Of a stretch of DNA of 64,000 nucleotides, positions 1 through 8,681 are shown piece after piece. The position numbers and the translations under genes are program-made. Origin of the DNA: Flaviflagellibacter rhizophilus (GTDB lineage Bacteria; Pseudomonadota; Alphaproteobacteria; Rhizobiales; Methylopilaceae); assembly GCF_033898525.1 (NCBI RefSeq), contig NZ_JAXAFJ010000005.1:62001-126000 (forward strand), read 5' to 3'. Under the pieces are notes generated by a model. It was given only the letters and a program-made list of their open reading frames with translations, had not been told where the DNA came from and searched no databases. Every line of letters starts with the position of its first letter. The stretch's first letter is position 1.

Positions 1-1
1 C

Positions 2-1150
2 GAGGTGATGGACATCATCCTGCCGACGCTGGGACCGGACCGTCGCGCTACCTATTCGCCCTTTCTCCCTATCTGCCCGCGCACCGGCGTGGTGCTGCAG
101 GTGCCGATGGTGGACCGCGACGTCGCCGCGGGCACCATCACCTACCTCGATCCCCAGACGGGCGAGCGGATGGAAACGCCGGTCACCGGCGGGTGCGTGA
201 AGTGCCAGTGGAAGGCGGACTGGGCGATGCGCTGGGTAGCGCTTGGCGTCGATTACGAAATGGCCGGCAAGGACCTGATCGATTCCGTGAAGCTGTCCGG
301 CCAGATCGCCCGCGTGCTGGGCGCCGAGCCGCCGGAAGGCTTCAACTACGAGCTGTTCCTCGACGAGAACGGCCAGAAGATATCGAAGTCCAAGGGCAAT
401 GGCCTGACCATCGAGGACTGGCTGGCTTATGCATCGCCGGAGAGCCTGTCGCTCTACATGTACCAGAGCCCCCGGTCTGCGAAGCGGCTCCACTTCGACG
501 TGATCCCGCGCAATGTCGACGATTACCTGAACTTCCTGGAGAAGTACCCGCAGCAGGAGCCGAAGGACCGGCTGCTGAACCCCGTCTTCCACATCCATTC
601 CGGCGAGCCGCCGGCGGTTGAGCGGATCGGCTCGGAGGAGGTGCAGCTGTCGTTCTCGATGCTGCTCAACATCGCCTCGGTGTCGAATGCGGAAACGGAG
701 GAGCAGCTCTGGGGCTTCATCCGGCAATATGCGCCGGGTGTCGGGCCGCAGACCCATCCGCGCCTTGGCGCGCTGGTCGGCTACGCCGTGCGCTACTACC
801 ACGACTTCGTAAAGCCCAAGAAGGTGTTCGCCGCGCCCGACGAGACCGCGCGTGCAGCACTCCAAGCCCTCGACGTGGCGCTGGCGGCGCTGCCGGCCGA
901 TGCGACCTCCGACGCCATACAAGCGCAGGTCTATGAGATCGGCCGCACCTTTTATCCCGACACCTCCGGCAAGGCGAAGTCTCCGGACGGACGCCCCGGC
1001 GTGTCGCATGCCTGGTTCGGCACGCTCTACAAGACGCTGATCGGGCAGGAGAAGGGGCCGCGCTTCGGCTCCTTCGTTGCGGTGTTCGGCATCGAGGACA
1101 CACGGGCGCTCATCGCACGGGCCCTCAACAACGAATTTGCGGCGGCGTGA
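2..1150 (+). CDS. lysK: Lysyl-tRNA synthetase, class I (C-terminal part, 5' truncated by window edge)
   Basis: This enzyme charges tRNA-Lys in the cytoplasm. The reading frame is already open at base 2, so the catalytic HIGH region lies before the window. The class I signature loop KISKS (KMSKS-like) is encoded at 377-391, followed by the all-helical anticodon-binding half expected of archaeal-type class I LysRS. Alphaproteobacteria commonly use this class I form in place of the class II LysS. The frame ends in TGA at 1148-1150, and the next gene starts 2 bases later, so the two are probably co-transcribed. I am confident of the family; only the missing N-terminus limits the call. Confidence 0.93.
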   Translation, partial: EVMDIILPTLGPDRRATYSPFLPICPRTGVVLQVPMVDRDVAAGTITYLDPQTGERMETPVTGGCVKCQWKADWAMRWVALGVDYEMAGKDLIDSVKLSGQIARVLGAEPPEGFNYELFLDENGQKISKSKGNGLTIEDWLAYASPESLSLYMYQSPRSAKRLHFDVIPRNVDDYLNFLEKYPQQEPKDRLLNPVFHIHSGEPPAVERIGSEEVQLSFSMLLNIASVSNAETEEQLWGFIRQYAPGVGPQTHPRLGALVGYAVRYYHDFVKPKKVFAAPDETARAALQALDVALAALPADATSDAIQAQVYEIGRTFYPDTSGKAKSPDGRPGVSHAWFGTLYKTLIGQEKGPRFGSFVAVFGIEDTRALIARALNNEFAAA

Positions 1151-1152
1151 TA

Positions 1153-1611
1153 ATGAGCGGGCTGAACGTATATCTGTCGGGCGAAATCCACACCGACTGG
1201 CGCGAGCAGATCGAGCAGGGCGCAAAGGCGGCCGGGCTCGACATCGTGTTCACCGCGCCGGTGACCGTGCACGAAAACAGCGACGATTGCGGCGCGGTCA
1301 TCCTCGGCGAGGAAGAGCGGACGTTCTGGCGGGACCACAAGGGCGCCAAGATCAACGCGATCCGCACCCGCACCCTGATCGGCAAGGCCGACATCGTGGT
1401 GGTGCGCTTCGGCGACAAGTACAAGCAGTGGAATGCCGCGTTCGATGCCGGCATCGCCTATGCGCTCGGCAAGTCGCTGATCGTGCTGCACGATCTGTCG
1501 CTGACGCATCCGCTGAAGGAAGTCGACGGCGCCGCACTCGCCGTGGCGGAAACGGCCGGGCAGGTGGTCGAAATTCTCGCCTATGTCCTGACGGGCGACC
1601 TGAAGCGCTGA
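1153..1611 (+). CDS. ytoQ: YtoQ family protein
   Basis: A 152-residue protein with the highly conserved YtoQ pattern: VYLSGEIHTDWR at the N-terminus, the TAPVTVHENSDDCG stretch, then DHKGAKINAIRTRT and FGDKYKQWNAAFDAG. The family belongs to the nucleoside 2-deoxyribosyltransferase-like fold, but its reaction is not established. An upstream GTG at 1147 overlaps the lysK stop. The ATG at 1153 is preferred because the conserved block begins right after it. It follows lysK by two bases and is probably read from the same transcript. Family call is strong; function is unknown. Confidence 0.88.
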   Translation: MSGLNVYLSGEIHTDWREQIEQGAKAAGLDIVFTAPVTVHENSDDCGAVILGEEERTFWRDHKGAKINAIRTRTLIGKADIVVVRFGDKYKQWNAAFDAGIAYALGKSLIVLHDLSLTHPLKEVDGAALAVAETAGQVVEILAYVLTGDLKR

Positions 1612-1621
1612 GGCTGACGCC

Positions 1622-2248
1622 CTATTGGCTCGACCAGAGGATGCGGGCGATAAACGCCACCTGATCGAGCGGGATTGTCCGATCCGGATGCTCCGCATTG
1701 AAGGAGCGCAGCTCCACCAGCTTGGTGGTGCGGCGCTTCAGCTCCTTTGCCAGAACCTCGCCTTCATTGGTTTTCACCACCACGCGGTCGCCGCGCCGCA
1801 CCTCGGCTGCGGGTGAAACAACGATGACGTCGCCGTTCCGGTAAAGCGGCAGCATTGAATCGCCTGATATTTCCAGCGCGTAGGCGTGTTCGTCGGCAAC
1901 GGCCGGGAGATTGACCTCCTCCCAGCCTTCTCCCGCCGGAAATCCGGCATCGGTGAAGAACCCGCCCGCGCCGGCCTGTGCGAGGCCGATCAGTGGCACG
2001 GCCCGATTGGCCTTCGGAGATGCCGAGACAAGGTCGAGGAAAGCTTCCAGAGAAGAGCCGGTGGCGTGCAGGATCTTCGCCACGGATTCGGTGGACGGCC
2101 AGCGCGGACGCCCGTCGGCGGCGACCCGCTTCGAACGATTGAAGGTGGTGGGGTCCAGCCCGGCCCGCTTGGCGAGCGCCGAGGCCGACAATCCGTTGCT
2201 CTCGGCGAGCTGGTCGATCGCTGCCCAGATGCGGTTGTGGGTAAGCAT
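1622..2248 (-). CDS. XRE-type repressor with C-terminal S24 (LexA/CI-like) peptidase domain
   Basis: A 208-residue regulator. Residues 1-70 form an XRE-type helix-turn-helix (SASALAKRAGLDPTTFNRSK), and residues 85-205 form an S24 domain. The nucleophile is Ser131 in ISGDSM and the general base is Lys168 in VLAKEL. An Ala-Gly pair near residue 92 could be the self-cleavage site. This architecture suggests a repressor that is inactivated by RecA-stimulated autocleavage, although no phage genes lie beside it. The frame is open further upstream; the ATG at 2248 is chosen because the HTH begins immediately after it. A near-perfect palindrome 26 bp upstream (2274-2295) is a likely self-operator. 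Confidence 0.85.
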   Translation of the reverse strand: MLTHNRIWAAIDQLAESNGLSASALAKRAGLDPTTFNRSKRVAADGRPRWPSTESVAKILHATGSSLEAFLDLVSASPKANRAVPLIGLAQAGAGGFFTDAGFPAGEGWEEVNLPAVADEHAYALEISGDSMLPLYRNGDVIVVSPAAEVRRGDRVVVKTNEGEVLAKELKRRTTKLVELRSFNAEHPDRTIPLDQVAFIARILWSSQ

Positions 2249-2273
2249 GTGCGCCTTCCGGCTTTTATGCGGA

Positions 2274-2295
2274 TAGTAGGAATTAGCTCCTTCTA
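2274..2295. promoter_or_regulatory. Probable operator of the S24 repressor (imperfect 22-bp palindrome)
   Basis: The arms TAGTAGGA (2274-2281) and TCCTTCTA (2288-2295) match in 7 of 8 inverted positions around a 6-bp spacer. The site lies between the divergent repressor (start 2248) and DUF952 gene (start 2368). A TACTAT -10-like hexamer for the repressor overlaps the left arm on the minus strand. Position and symmetry fit autoregulation; binding itself is inference. Confidence 0.5.
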
Positions 2296-2367
2296 CTTGC
2301 GTTGTCCAGTAGATGCCGACCTTCCGGCGCTTGATCGCCGCTGACAGCGCGCCTAACACTCCGCACC

Positions 2368-2721
2368 ATGGTTTCCAGCGGCCTCATCTTTAAAATCTTG
2401 GACGATGCCTTGTGGCAGGAGGCGCAGAGGGCGGGGGTCTTCCGTGGTGCGCCGGTCGATCATGCCGACGGCTACATCCACTTCTCGACGTCCGAACAGG
2501 TGGCAGAAACCGCGCGGCGTCATTTCGCCGGCCGCGACGATCTCGTCCTGCTCGCGATCGACACGGCAAAGCTCGATGCCCACGCCCTGAGATGGGAGCC
2601 CTCGCGGGGAGGCGACCTGTTCCCGCACCTTTACGGCGACCTGCCGCTGACCTCCGTCCTCTGGGCCAAGCCGCTTCCGTTCGTCGGCGGCCAACACATC
2701 TTTCCGGATACTGCATCATGA
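2368..2721 (+). CDS. DUF952 domain-containing protein
   Basis: A 117-residue protein with the DUF952 hallmarks: the N-terminal IFKI stretch, DGYIHFSTSEQVAET, then the LVLLAID strand and the FPHLYGDLPL motif near the C-terminus. The fold is related to ADP-ribosyl-binding/NADAR-like enzymes, but no reaction is established. Its stop overlaps the pyrD start by three bases (ATGA at 2718-2721), which implies translational coupling. The pairing of a DUF952 gene with pyrD recurs in alphaproteobacteria. Family assignment is good; function is unknown. Confidence 0.85.
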   Translation: MVSSGLIFKILDDALWQEAQRAGVFRGAPVDHADGYIHFSTSEQVAETARRHFAGRDDLVLLAIDTAKLDAHALRWEPSRGGDLFPHLYGDLPLTSVLWAKPLPFVGGQHIFPDTAS

Positions 2722-3797
2722 TCACTGCCGGCTGGCCTCTTCTCCGCAGCGTCCTGGGCGGCGTGGACCCCGAGCGCGCGCACGACATGACGATCTCGGC
2801 ACTGGAAAGCGTGCCGATGCGCGCCGCGCCGCCCGATGATCCGAGGCTGGCGGTGGAGGCGTTCGGGCTGCGCTTTCCGAATCCGGTGGGCCTTGCGGCG
2901 GGCTTCGACAAGGACGGGCGGGTGCCCGACCCGTTGTTGCGGATGGGGTTCGGCTTCGTGGAAGTGGGCTCGATCACGCCCAAGGCGCAGCCCGGCAATC
3001 CGAAGCCTCGCATCTTCCGTCTTCCCGAGGCAAAGGGCGTTATCAACCGGCTGGGCTTCAACAATGCCGGCCATCAGGCCGCGCTCACACGGCTGTCCCA
3101 GCGTGCCGGGCGTCCGGGCATTGTCGGCGTCAATGTGGGAGCCAACAAGGACGCGCTGGACCGCGCGGCTGACTATGCGGCGGGCGTGCGCGCCTTCTCC
3201 ACCTTCGCCAGCTACCTGACCATCAACATCTCCTCGCCCAACACTCCGGGATTGAGGGATCTTCAGGCACGCGATGCGCTGGACGATCTTCTGGCCCGCG
3301 TCATGGAGGCTCGCGAGGAGGCACGCATCCGCCGGCCCGTGCTGCTGAAGCTGGCACCCGATCTGGCACTGGACGATCTGGATGATGCGGTCGAAGTGGC
3401 GCTGGCGCGGGGCGTCGATGGTCTCATCGTCTCCAACACCACCATCACCCGGCCGCCGGGCCTGACCGATGCGGCGATGGCCGAAGCCGGCGGTCTCTCT
3501 GGCGCGCCGCTGTTTCGCCGGGCTACATGGATGCTTGCCCAAACCGCACGGCGGACCGAGGGCCGGGTGCCGCTGGTCGGCGTCGGCGGCGTGGACTCCG
3601 CCGAGACCGCGCTGGCAAAGCTCCGTGCGGGTGCAAGCCTCGTCCAGCTCTACACCGCCATGACCTATAACGGCCCTGGCCTGATCGGCGAGATCAAGAC
3701 CGGCCTGTTAGCCGCCATGGAGCGGGAAGCAGCCCCGTCCATCACCGATTTCATCGGCCGCGACCGTGACGCCATTGCAGCCGAGGGGCCGGGCTAG
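2718..3797 (+). CDS. pyrD: Dihydroorotate dehydrogenase (quinone), class 2
   Basis: This 359-residue enzyme oxidises dihydroorotate to orotate in pyrimidine synthesis, passing electrons through FMN to membrane quinone. Visible family marks are GLAAGFDKDGR and EVGSIT(P)KAQPGNPKPR in the N-terminal half, then INISSPNTPGLR near residue 170 with the catalytic Ser typical of class 2. The FMN phosphate loop GVGGVDS and the LVQLYTAM segment follow near the C-terminus. The N-terminal helical extension expected for membrane association is present (residues 1-40). The start overlaps the DUF952 stop. A longer in-frame opening upstream encodes no homologous sequence and is rejected. Confidence 0.96.
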   Translation: MITAGWPLLRSVLGGVDPERAHDMTISALESVPMRAAPPDDPRLAVEAFGLRFPNPVGLAAGFDKDGRVPDPLLRMGFGFVEVGSITPKAQPGNPKPRIFRLPEAKGVINRLGFNNAGHQAALTRLSQRAGRPGIVGVNVGANKDALDRAADYAAGVRAFSTFASYLTINISSPNTPGLRDLQARDALDDLLARVMEAREEARIRRPVLLKLAPDLALDDLDDAVEVALARGVDGLIVSNTTITRPPGLTDAAMAEAGGLSGAPLFRRATWMLAQTARRTEGRVPLVGVGGVDSAETALAKLRAGASLVQLYTAMTYNGPGLIGEIKTGLLAAMEREAAPSITDFIGRDRDAIAAEGPG

Positions 3798-4393
3798 CGT
3801 CCGGCGTCCCAGACGAAGCCGGAGGCCCAGAAGGCGCCGATGGCAATGAGAATGCCCACCAACACGATAAGGGGGAGAGAACTGCTCCTCTCCCGGCGCG
3901 TTTCTGCCGGTACGGCGGGTGCTGCCGGTCCTGTGGGCACCGCAGGCGCGGCCGTTTCCATGGCGCGGGTTACAAAGCTGCCCGGAACATCCGAGGCAAG
4001 GGCCTTCTCGCGCTCCACGATACGGTGGGCCACGTAGTCGGTGATGGCCTGCGTGATCCCGTCCAGGCTCTCCGTTTCGGCCAGCAGCCTGCGGCCATGC
4101 CGCGTGTCCTGGAAGAACCTATAGGTTCGCTTGTCACGGTCGAGTTCGACGAAGCCGAGCACGTCGATGAACAGGCGCGCGGGATCTCCGGGCATGATGG
4201 CGGAATCGAACAGCTCGACGTCCTGCGGAACCTGCGCAAACACCGGCTCCAGCTTTTCCTTCAGCAGGTCGAGCCGCGCCATTTCCGCCGTGCGGAGTTC
4301 GACCAGGACGCCGGTCCGCTCAGCCGATGCCGTGCGCGCCCGGCGCAATGCCTCGCGGAGGCTTGGCACACCTGCTTCGCGTGGCATTTCCAT
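3794..4393 (-). CDS. Conserved hypothetical protein with C-terminal membrane anchor
   Basis: This 199-residue protein is not assigned to a named function. Residues 1-140 look like a soluble mixed alpha/beta domain rich in charged residues. An Ala/Pro-rich linker follows at about 145-170, and one hydrophobic segment near the C-terminus (LPLIVLVGILIAIGAFWASG) would anchor it with the domain on the cytoplasmic side. The gene converges on pyrD with a 4-base overlap of the two 3' ends. A second in-frame ATG two codons downstream is an alternative start. Its layout resembles small rhizobial membrane-tethered proteins of unknown role. Confidence 0.7.
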   Translation of the reverse strand: MEMPREAGVPSLREALRRARTASAERTGVLVELRTAEMARLDLLKEKLEPVFAQVPQDVELFDSAIMPGDPARLFIDVLGFVELDRDKRTYRFFQDTRHGRRLLAETESLDGITQAITDYVAHRIVEREKALASDVPGSFVTRAMETAAPAVPTGPAAPAVPAETRRERSSSLPLIVLVGILIAIGAFWASGFVWDAGR

Positions 4394-4556
4394 TGGTTAA
4401 CCCTTGGTTTACGAGCCTGACAAACTACCCTTCAAAATAGGTGAGCGGAAGTGTGGCGGAGGCGGCCATCCCCGCGCGAATCGAAGACTTGCCAACAAGG
4501 TGAACAGCCGCTGGCGGCAGGTGGTCTCGTCCGCGCCAGCCGTGCACCAGATTCTG

Positions 4557-4627
4557 CCTCATCTTGAGCCTGTCGAAGGATGGTCGGGCAGGGAGCGCAA
4601 GCATTCCTCGACAAGCCGAGGATGAGG
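4557..4627. repeat. Intergenic palindromic (REP-like) element
   Basis: Two imperfectly inverted arms, one at 4557-4580 (contains GAGCCTGTCGAAGGA) and one at 4604-4627 (contains CCTCGACAAGCCGAGG), flank a 23-bp spacer. They would fold as a long stem-loop. The arm resembles the tgtcgaagga / ctgagcctg palindromic repeats scattered between genes in many alphaproteobacteria. Only one copy is visible here. The rest of the 256-bp gap (4394-4649) shows nothing else I can support. Confidence 0.55.
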
Positions 4628-4649
4628 TCCGTTCCCGCGGACGAACGAT

Positions 4650-5600
4650 CTAAAATTTGAGGTCCGGCCCGATGGGAACGATCCGCGTCGGGTTTATGCC
4701 GGTGTGGCTCCAGTAGTAGTGCGTCTTGATGTGGTTGAGGTCTACGGTCTCGGCCACGCCCGGCGTGTGGTAGAGCCGGTGCAGCAGGGCCGACAGGTTT
4801 GAGTAGTCGGCAATGCGGCGCCGGTTGCACTTGAAGTGGCCGTGATAGACCGCATCGAAGCGCACGAGGGTAGTGAACAGCCGCCAATCCGCTTCGGTGG
4901 ACTGGTTTCCGATCAGGAAAGGTGTTCGCCCGAGGCGGCCTTCCAGCATGTCCAGAGCTTCGAACAGCGCGGTTGCGGCTTCCTCATAGGCCTCCTGCGT
5001 CGTGGCGAAGCCCGCGCGATAGACGCCGTTGTTCACGCGCTCATAGACCAGCGCGTTCACCTCCTCGATCTCTTCGCGCAGTGGGGCGGGCCAGTAATCC
5101 TCCCGCGCATCGGTCAGGGCATCGAAGGCACTGTTCATCATGCGGATGATGTCCGCGGATTCGTTCGAGACGATGGTGCCGCGTTCGCGGTCCCACAGCA
5201 CCGGCACGGTGACGCGGCCGGTATAGGCGCGGTCCGCCTCCAGATAGACTTCATAGAGCCGCCTGTGCCCGAACAGATGGTCGGGTGTTGCGCCGGGAAA
5301 GTCGCCAAACACCCAGCCTTCATCGGCCATGCGAGGATCGACGACGGAGACGCTGATCGCATCCTCAAGGCACTTCAGCTTTCGGAAGATCAGCGCACGG
5401 TGCGCCCAGGGACAGGCAAGCGAGACGTAGAGGTGATAGCGGCCCGCTTCAGCCTTGAAGCCCCCGTCGCCGCTCGGTCCGGGTTCGCCCGTAGCCGTCA
5501 CCCAGTTCCGGAACCTGGAGCTCTCGCGGACAAACCTGCCACCCGACTTCTTGGTGTCGTACCAGGTGGTCTCCCACTTGCCGTGAACCAGCTGACCCAT
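4650..5600 (-). CDS. Glutathionyl-hydroquinone reductase (Omega-class GST, YqjG/ECM4 type)
   Basis: This enzyme reduces glutathionyl-hydroquinones with glutathione in the cytoplasm, linking GSH to quinone turnover. The 316-residue length is typical. The active-site Cys63 sits in SLACPWAHRAL, followed by the family-specific VVDPRMADEGWVFG region and the VPVLWDRERGTIVSNESADI cis-Pro/GSH-binding segment. The C-terminal helical domain carries NGVYRAGFA(T)TQEAYE and DWRLFTTLVRFDAVYH. The start at 5600 gives the usual MGQLV..GKW N-terminus. It is divergent from the GNAT gene at 5822, and the 221-bp gap between them shows no clear element. Confidence 0.93.
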   Translation of the reverse strand: MGQLVHGKWETTWYDTKKSGGRFVRESSRFRNWVTATGEPGPSGDGGFKAEAGRYHLYVSLACPWAHRALIFRKLKCLEDAISVSVVDPRMADEGWVFGDFPGATPDHLFGHRRLYEVYLEADRAYTGRVTVPVLWDRERGTIVSNESADIIRMMNSAFDALTDAREDYWPAPLREEIEEVNALVYERVNNGVYRAGFATTQEAYEEAATALFEALDMLEGRLGRTPFLIGNQSTEADWRLFTTLVRFDAVYHGHFKCNRRRIADYSNLSALLHRLYHTPGVAETVDLNHIKTHYYWSHTGINPTRIVPIGPDLKF

Positions 5601-5821
5601 GGTGACACCTCGCCTGTTCGTTGGATTGGAGGAGCGGCTCCAGAAGAACGCCCGTTCTTCCTACTTGTGCCGGGGAATGCACTGTGATGTTAGTCGCGCC
5701 CGTTCTTCCGGGGGTTCCTGTGGTCCGACGATGCGGTCTTGAGGTGCGTAGCTGCGCACCGGAAATTTTCCGCCGCTGAACCCTGTTCGCGGCCTCCGCA
5801 CCACGTGCCGCGAGCCTTCAC

Positions 5822-6325
5822 ATGACGCTTCTTTCTCTCGACATCGGGCCGGAGAGCCCGGACCTCGCCCCTGCCATCGACAAGCTGCACGAGCGGGCGT
5901 TCGGCCCCGGCCGCTTCGCGCGCAGCGCCTTCAGGCTGCGCGAGGGTGTGGCGCCCCTGCCTGAACTGTCCTTCGTCGCGAAAGTCGCGACCCTGCTCGT
6001 CGGATCCGTGCGGCTGACGCCCATCCGGATCGGCACCGCACCTGCGCTGCTGCTGGGTCCCCTGACGGTGGAACCAGCCTTTATGGGCCGCGGCATCGGC
6101 AGCACGCTGATGGAACGCTCCATTGCCGCGGCGCGCGAGGGCCAGCATGCGTTGATACTGCTGGTCGGCGACGAGCCCTATTATGGCCGCTTCGGCTTCC
6201 GGCGTGTCCCGCCGGGCCGCATTGCCATGCCGGGTCCCGTCGATCCCGCCCGCGTGCTGATCTGCGAGCTCCAGCCGGGGGCCTTCGTGGATGTCAGCGG
6301 GCCGGCAAACCCCGGCGGGCTATAG
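5822..6325 (+). CDS. GNAT family N-acetyltransferase (YhbS-like)
   Basis: A 167-residue acyl-CoA-dependent acetyltransferase. The acetyl-CoA binding strand and loop are visible as LGPLTVEPAFMGRGIGSTLM (residues ~80-99, with the R/Q-x-x-G-x-G/A pattern as MGRGIG). The downstream motif B region is ALILLVGDEPYYGRFGFRRV. This last motif and the length match the YhbS-type subgroup, whose substrate is not known. Its 3' end overlaps the convergent small gene by 6 bases. Confidence 0.85.
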   Translation: MTLLSLDIGPESPDLAPAIDKLHERAFGPGRFARSAFRLREGVAPLPELSFVAKVATLLVGSVRLTPIRIGTAPALLLGPLTVEPAFMGRGIGSTLMERSIAAAREGQHALILLVGDEPYYGRFGFRRVPPGRIAMPGPVDPARVLICELQPGAFVDVSGPANPGGL

Positions 6326-6532
6326 ACCGCCTTCGCGCGGGCTCGCAGGCGCCTTGATGCCCGGCTGCACGCGGATCTCCACGCCAAGTCCGTCCATCAG
6401 GCTTGCGCTGGCGGCAGAGGTGGTGGCCACGAGAGCGGCCTCGCTCGAAAGATATGGCCCGGCCTCGTTGCCGTCGTGCAGGACGAACCATTTCTCTTCG
6501 CGGGGCATGATCTCGTAAACGGCGATGGCCAT
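6320..6532 (-). CDS. Small conserved hypothetical protein
   Basis: A 70-residue protein with no family I recognise. It begins MAIAVYEIMPREEKWFVLHDGNEAGPY, a pattern seen in small rhizobial proteins that resemble the DUF2188-type beta sheet (a Trp, a short turn, then a Gly-Pro-Tyr). It then has an Ala/Ser-rich helix that ends in a charged tail. There is no signal peptide. It sits between the GNAT gene and the MoxR-type operon on the same strand as the latter, but a 70-bp gap separates it. Coding is supported by the plausible start and the lack of a better frame. Confidence 0.55.
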   Translation of the reverse strand: MAIAVYEIMPREEKWFVLHDGNEAGPYLSSEAALVATTSAASASLMDGLGVEIRVQPGIKAPASPREGGL

Positions 6533-6602
6533 CGGCTTTCCTCCACTGCGTTCCGGGGGAAACGGGAGGGTTGCGGCGAAGGTTCCCCTTCAAGGGAGCG
6601 GA

Positions 6603-8672
6603 TCAGCGGCCTTCGCGCGCCCAGGCTGCGGCCAGCGCGCCGATCAGCAGGATGAAGCCCGCGAAGCCGGCGAAGAGCGGGAAGATGTCGAGGCCGCGCA
6701 CGGTGCTGGCCTGCGCCTGCCGGACGCCGATCCAGTCCGCCCCATATGCCCGCGTACCATCGCGCACGGCCACGATACGCGGAACATCAAGGCTGCCGCT
6801 GCCTTGCAGCAGGCGTCGCACGGATCCACCCGACGCATCCGTGACAGGCTGCAGCCGATCCGCCGTCGAGACGACCTCCTGGAACTCGCGGGGATTTGGC
6901 GTTCCGACATTGACCAGAGCGGTGAAGGTGCCGTCCTCTGCGCGGTGAAGGCCCACTTCGCCGGTTTCGAGGCTCGCCGTGAACAGGCCGGGCTCAGTCT
7001 GCTGAAGGGTAATGGGCCGAGTGGCCCCGGAGGGAAGTGTCAGTGTGACCTGCGGAGGGGTGTCCTCCATGGTCTGCCGTTCCACCGTGAGCAGGCCGCC
7101 ACTGGCACGAAGCCGCAACGCCTCTTCTTCAAGGTCGGGCTCCTTCATCAGCCAATGCGCGGTGCGGCGCAGCAGGTCGAGATGCGGACCGCCGCCTTCG
7201 AAGCCGCGCGCCCACAGCCATGCCTGATCCGAGAGAAGCACGGCAACCCGGCCCTCCTCCTCGCGCGAAAGCACCAGAAGCGGACGATCCTGCGCGCCGG
7301 ACATCAGGGTCTGGCCTTCGCGCGTTTCGGTTTCCACCACGCGGAACCAGTCGCTCCAGTCGGGCACGGTGCCGTCACCCGGAAGCTTGCGCGTCACCGG
7401 GTGCCGTTTGCCCGCATCCGTCACCAGAGGCTTGAAGCGCTGCTCGATCACCCCTCCGATAGGCTCCGCAGGCAGGACGGAGGCGAGCGGCGTCTCGGAC
7501 AGGCTGCCCGGCCCCGCATAGTCCGGTCCCGCCGCCACCAGCACGGCGCCGCCATTGCGGACATATTCGGCGATGTTGTCGAAGTAGAGCATCGGAAGGA
7601 TGCCCTGCCGCGCATAGCGGTCGAAGATGATGAGGTCGAAGTCCTGGATGCGCGTGACGAAGAGTTCGCGCGTCGGGAAGGCGATCAGCGACAATTCGTT
7701 GATGGGGGTGCCGTCCTGCTTCTCCGGCGGGCGCAGAATGGTGAAGTGAACGAGGTCGACGCCGGCATCCGCCTTCAGAAGATTGCGCCAGGTGCGCTCT
7801 CCGGAATGCGGCTCGCCGGAGACCAGCAGCACGCGCAGCTTCTCGCGGACGCCCTCGATCTGCAAGGCGGTGCGATTGTTCGCGAGCGTGAGCTCGCCGT
7901 CGACCGCCGAGGCCTCGATCTCCACCACATTCGGCCCCGCATGGGCGATCGGCACCTCGACGCTGGCATTGCGGCCGGGGATCACGACGGACCGCGCAAT
8001 CTCCTCGCCGTCACGCCGCGCGATGACGGTCACAGGCTCCTCGCCCGAGATGCCCACATCATCGACGCGGAAGCCGACGCGTTGGGTGCGCTCGACAATG
8101 CCGAAGCGCGGTGCAGCAGTCAGGACCACGCGACGGTCGCGCTCGTTCTCGCGGCCGGACAACAGCGCGTGCATGGGGGCCTTGAAGCCGAGGGCCTGCA
8201 GGTCCGGGGGAACATCATGCACGATGCCGTCCGAGATGAAGACCGCCCCGGCCACGCGGTCAGGCGGCACGTCCGAGAGGGCCGCCTGCAAGGCTTTGAA
8301 GAGCTCCGTGCCGTCCGAGCCCTGTCCGGGCGCACCGCCTTCGACGATGCGTACCTCCATGTTCGGCAGCGCGCGGGCGCGTTCCTCCACCAGCCGCCGG
8401 GCTTCGGCGGTGCGCTCGTCGCGGCCATCGAGGTTCTGGCTGGCACTGCGGTCGACGACGACCGCCAGCACGTTGGGCACCGTGTCGCGCTCGGTCCAGT
8501 TGATCGCAGGATTGGCGATCGCCAGCAGCAGCAGCGCCAGCGCGATGCCACGCAGCATGGCGCCCCGTGGCCGCACGAAAATCAGCGCTGCGATAGCTGC
8601 TGCGGCGAGCACCGCGGCGACGATCAGCGCCGGCAGCGGCAGCAGCGGAGCGAAGGAGAGGTCGAGATCCAC
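6603..8672 (-). CDS. Membrane protein with VWA-like and glutamine-amidotransferase-like domains (last gene of MoxR operon)
   Basis: A 689-residue protein. Two N-terminal hydrophobic segments (about 12-31 and 38-52) are followed by a VWA-like domain. That domain keeps a MIDAS-type DRSAS motif near residue 73 and an FISDG strand near residue 146. A beta-rich middle follows. Near 350-390 there is a class I GATase-like segment (LIIFDRYARQGIL, VRNGGAVLVAAGPDYAG) without an obvious catalytic Cys. A final hydrophobic segment lies at the C-terminus (FAGFAGFILLIGALAAAW). The start is GTG at 8672, 9 bases after the upstream gene. In related operons such proteins partner MoxR ATPases; the exact target is unknown. 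Confidence 0.8.
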   Translation of the reverse strand: MDLDLSFAPLLPLPALIVAAVLAAAAIAALIFVRPRGAMLRGIALALLLLAIANPAINWTERDTVPNVLAVVVDRSASQNLDGRDERTAEARRLVEERARALPNMEVRIVEGGAPGQGSDGTELFKALQAALSDVPPDRVAGAVFISDGIVHDVPPDLQALGFKAPMHALLSGRENERDRRVVLTAAPRFGIVERTQRVGFRVDDVGISGEEPVTVIARRDGEEIARSVVIPGRNASVEVPIAHAGPNVVEIEASAVDGELTLANNRTALQIEGVREKLRVLLVSGEPHSGERTWRNLLKADAGVDLVHFTILRPPEKQDGTPINELSLIAFPTRELFVTRIQDFDLIIFDRYARQGILPMLYFDNIAEYVRNGGAVLVAAGPDYAGPGSLSETPLASVLPAEPIGGVIEQRFKPLVTDAGKRHPVTRKLPGDGTVPDWSDWFRVVETETREGQTLMSGAQDRPLLVLSREEEGRVAVLLSDQAWLWARGFEGGGPHLDLLRRTAHWLMKEPDLEEEALRLRASGGLLTVERQTMEDTPPQVTLTLPSGATRPITLQQTEPGLFTASLETGEVGLHRAEDGTFTALVNVGTPNPREFQEVVSTADRLQPVTDASGGSVRRLLQGSGSLDVPRIVAVRDGTRAYGADWIGVRQAQASTVRGLDIFPLFAGFAGFILLIGALAAAWAREGR

Positions 8673-8681
8673 GCGGCGCTC

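Noticed and set aside
4404..4625. A 73-codon plus-strand frame
   Set aside because: It is covered by the REP-like inverted repeat and codes for nothing recognisable; no ribosome site.
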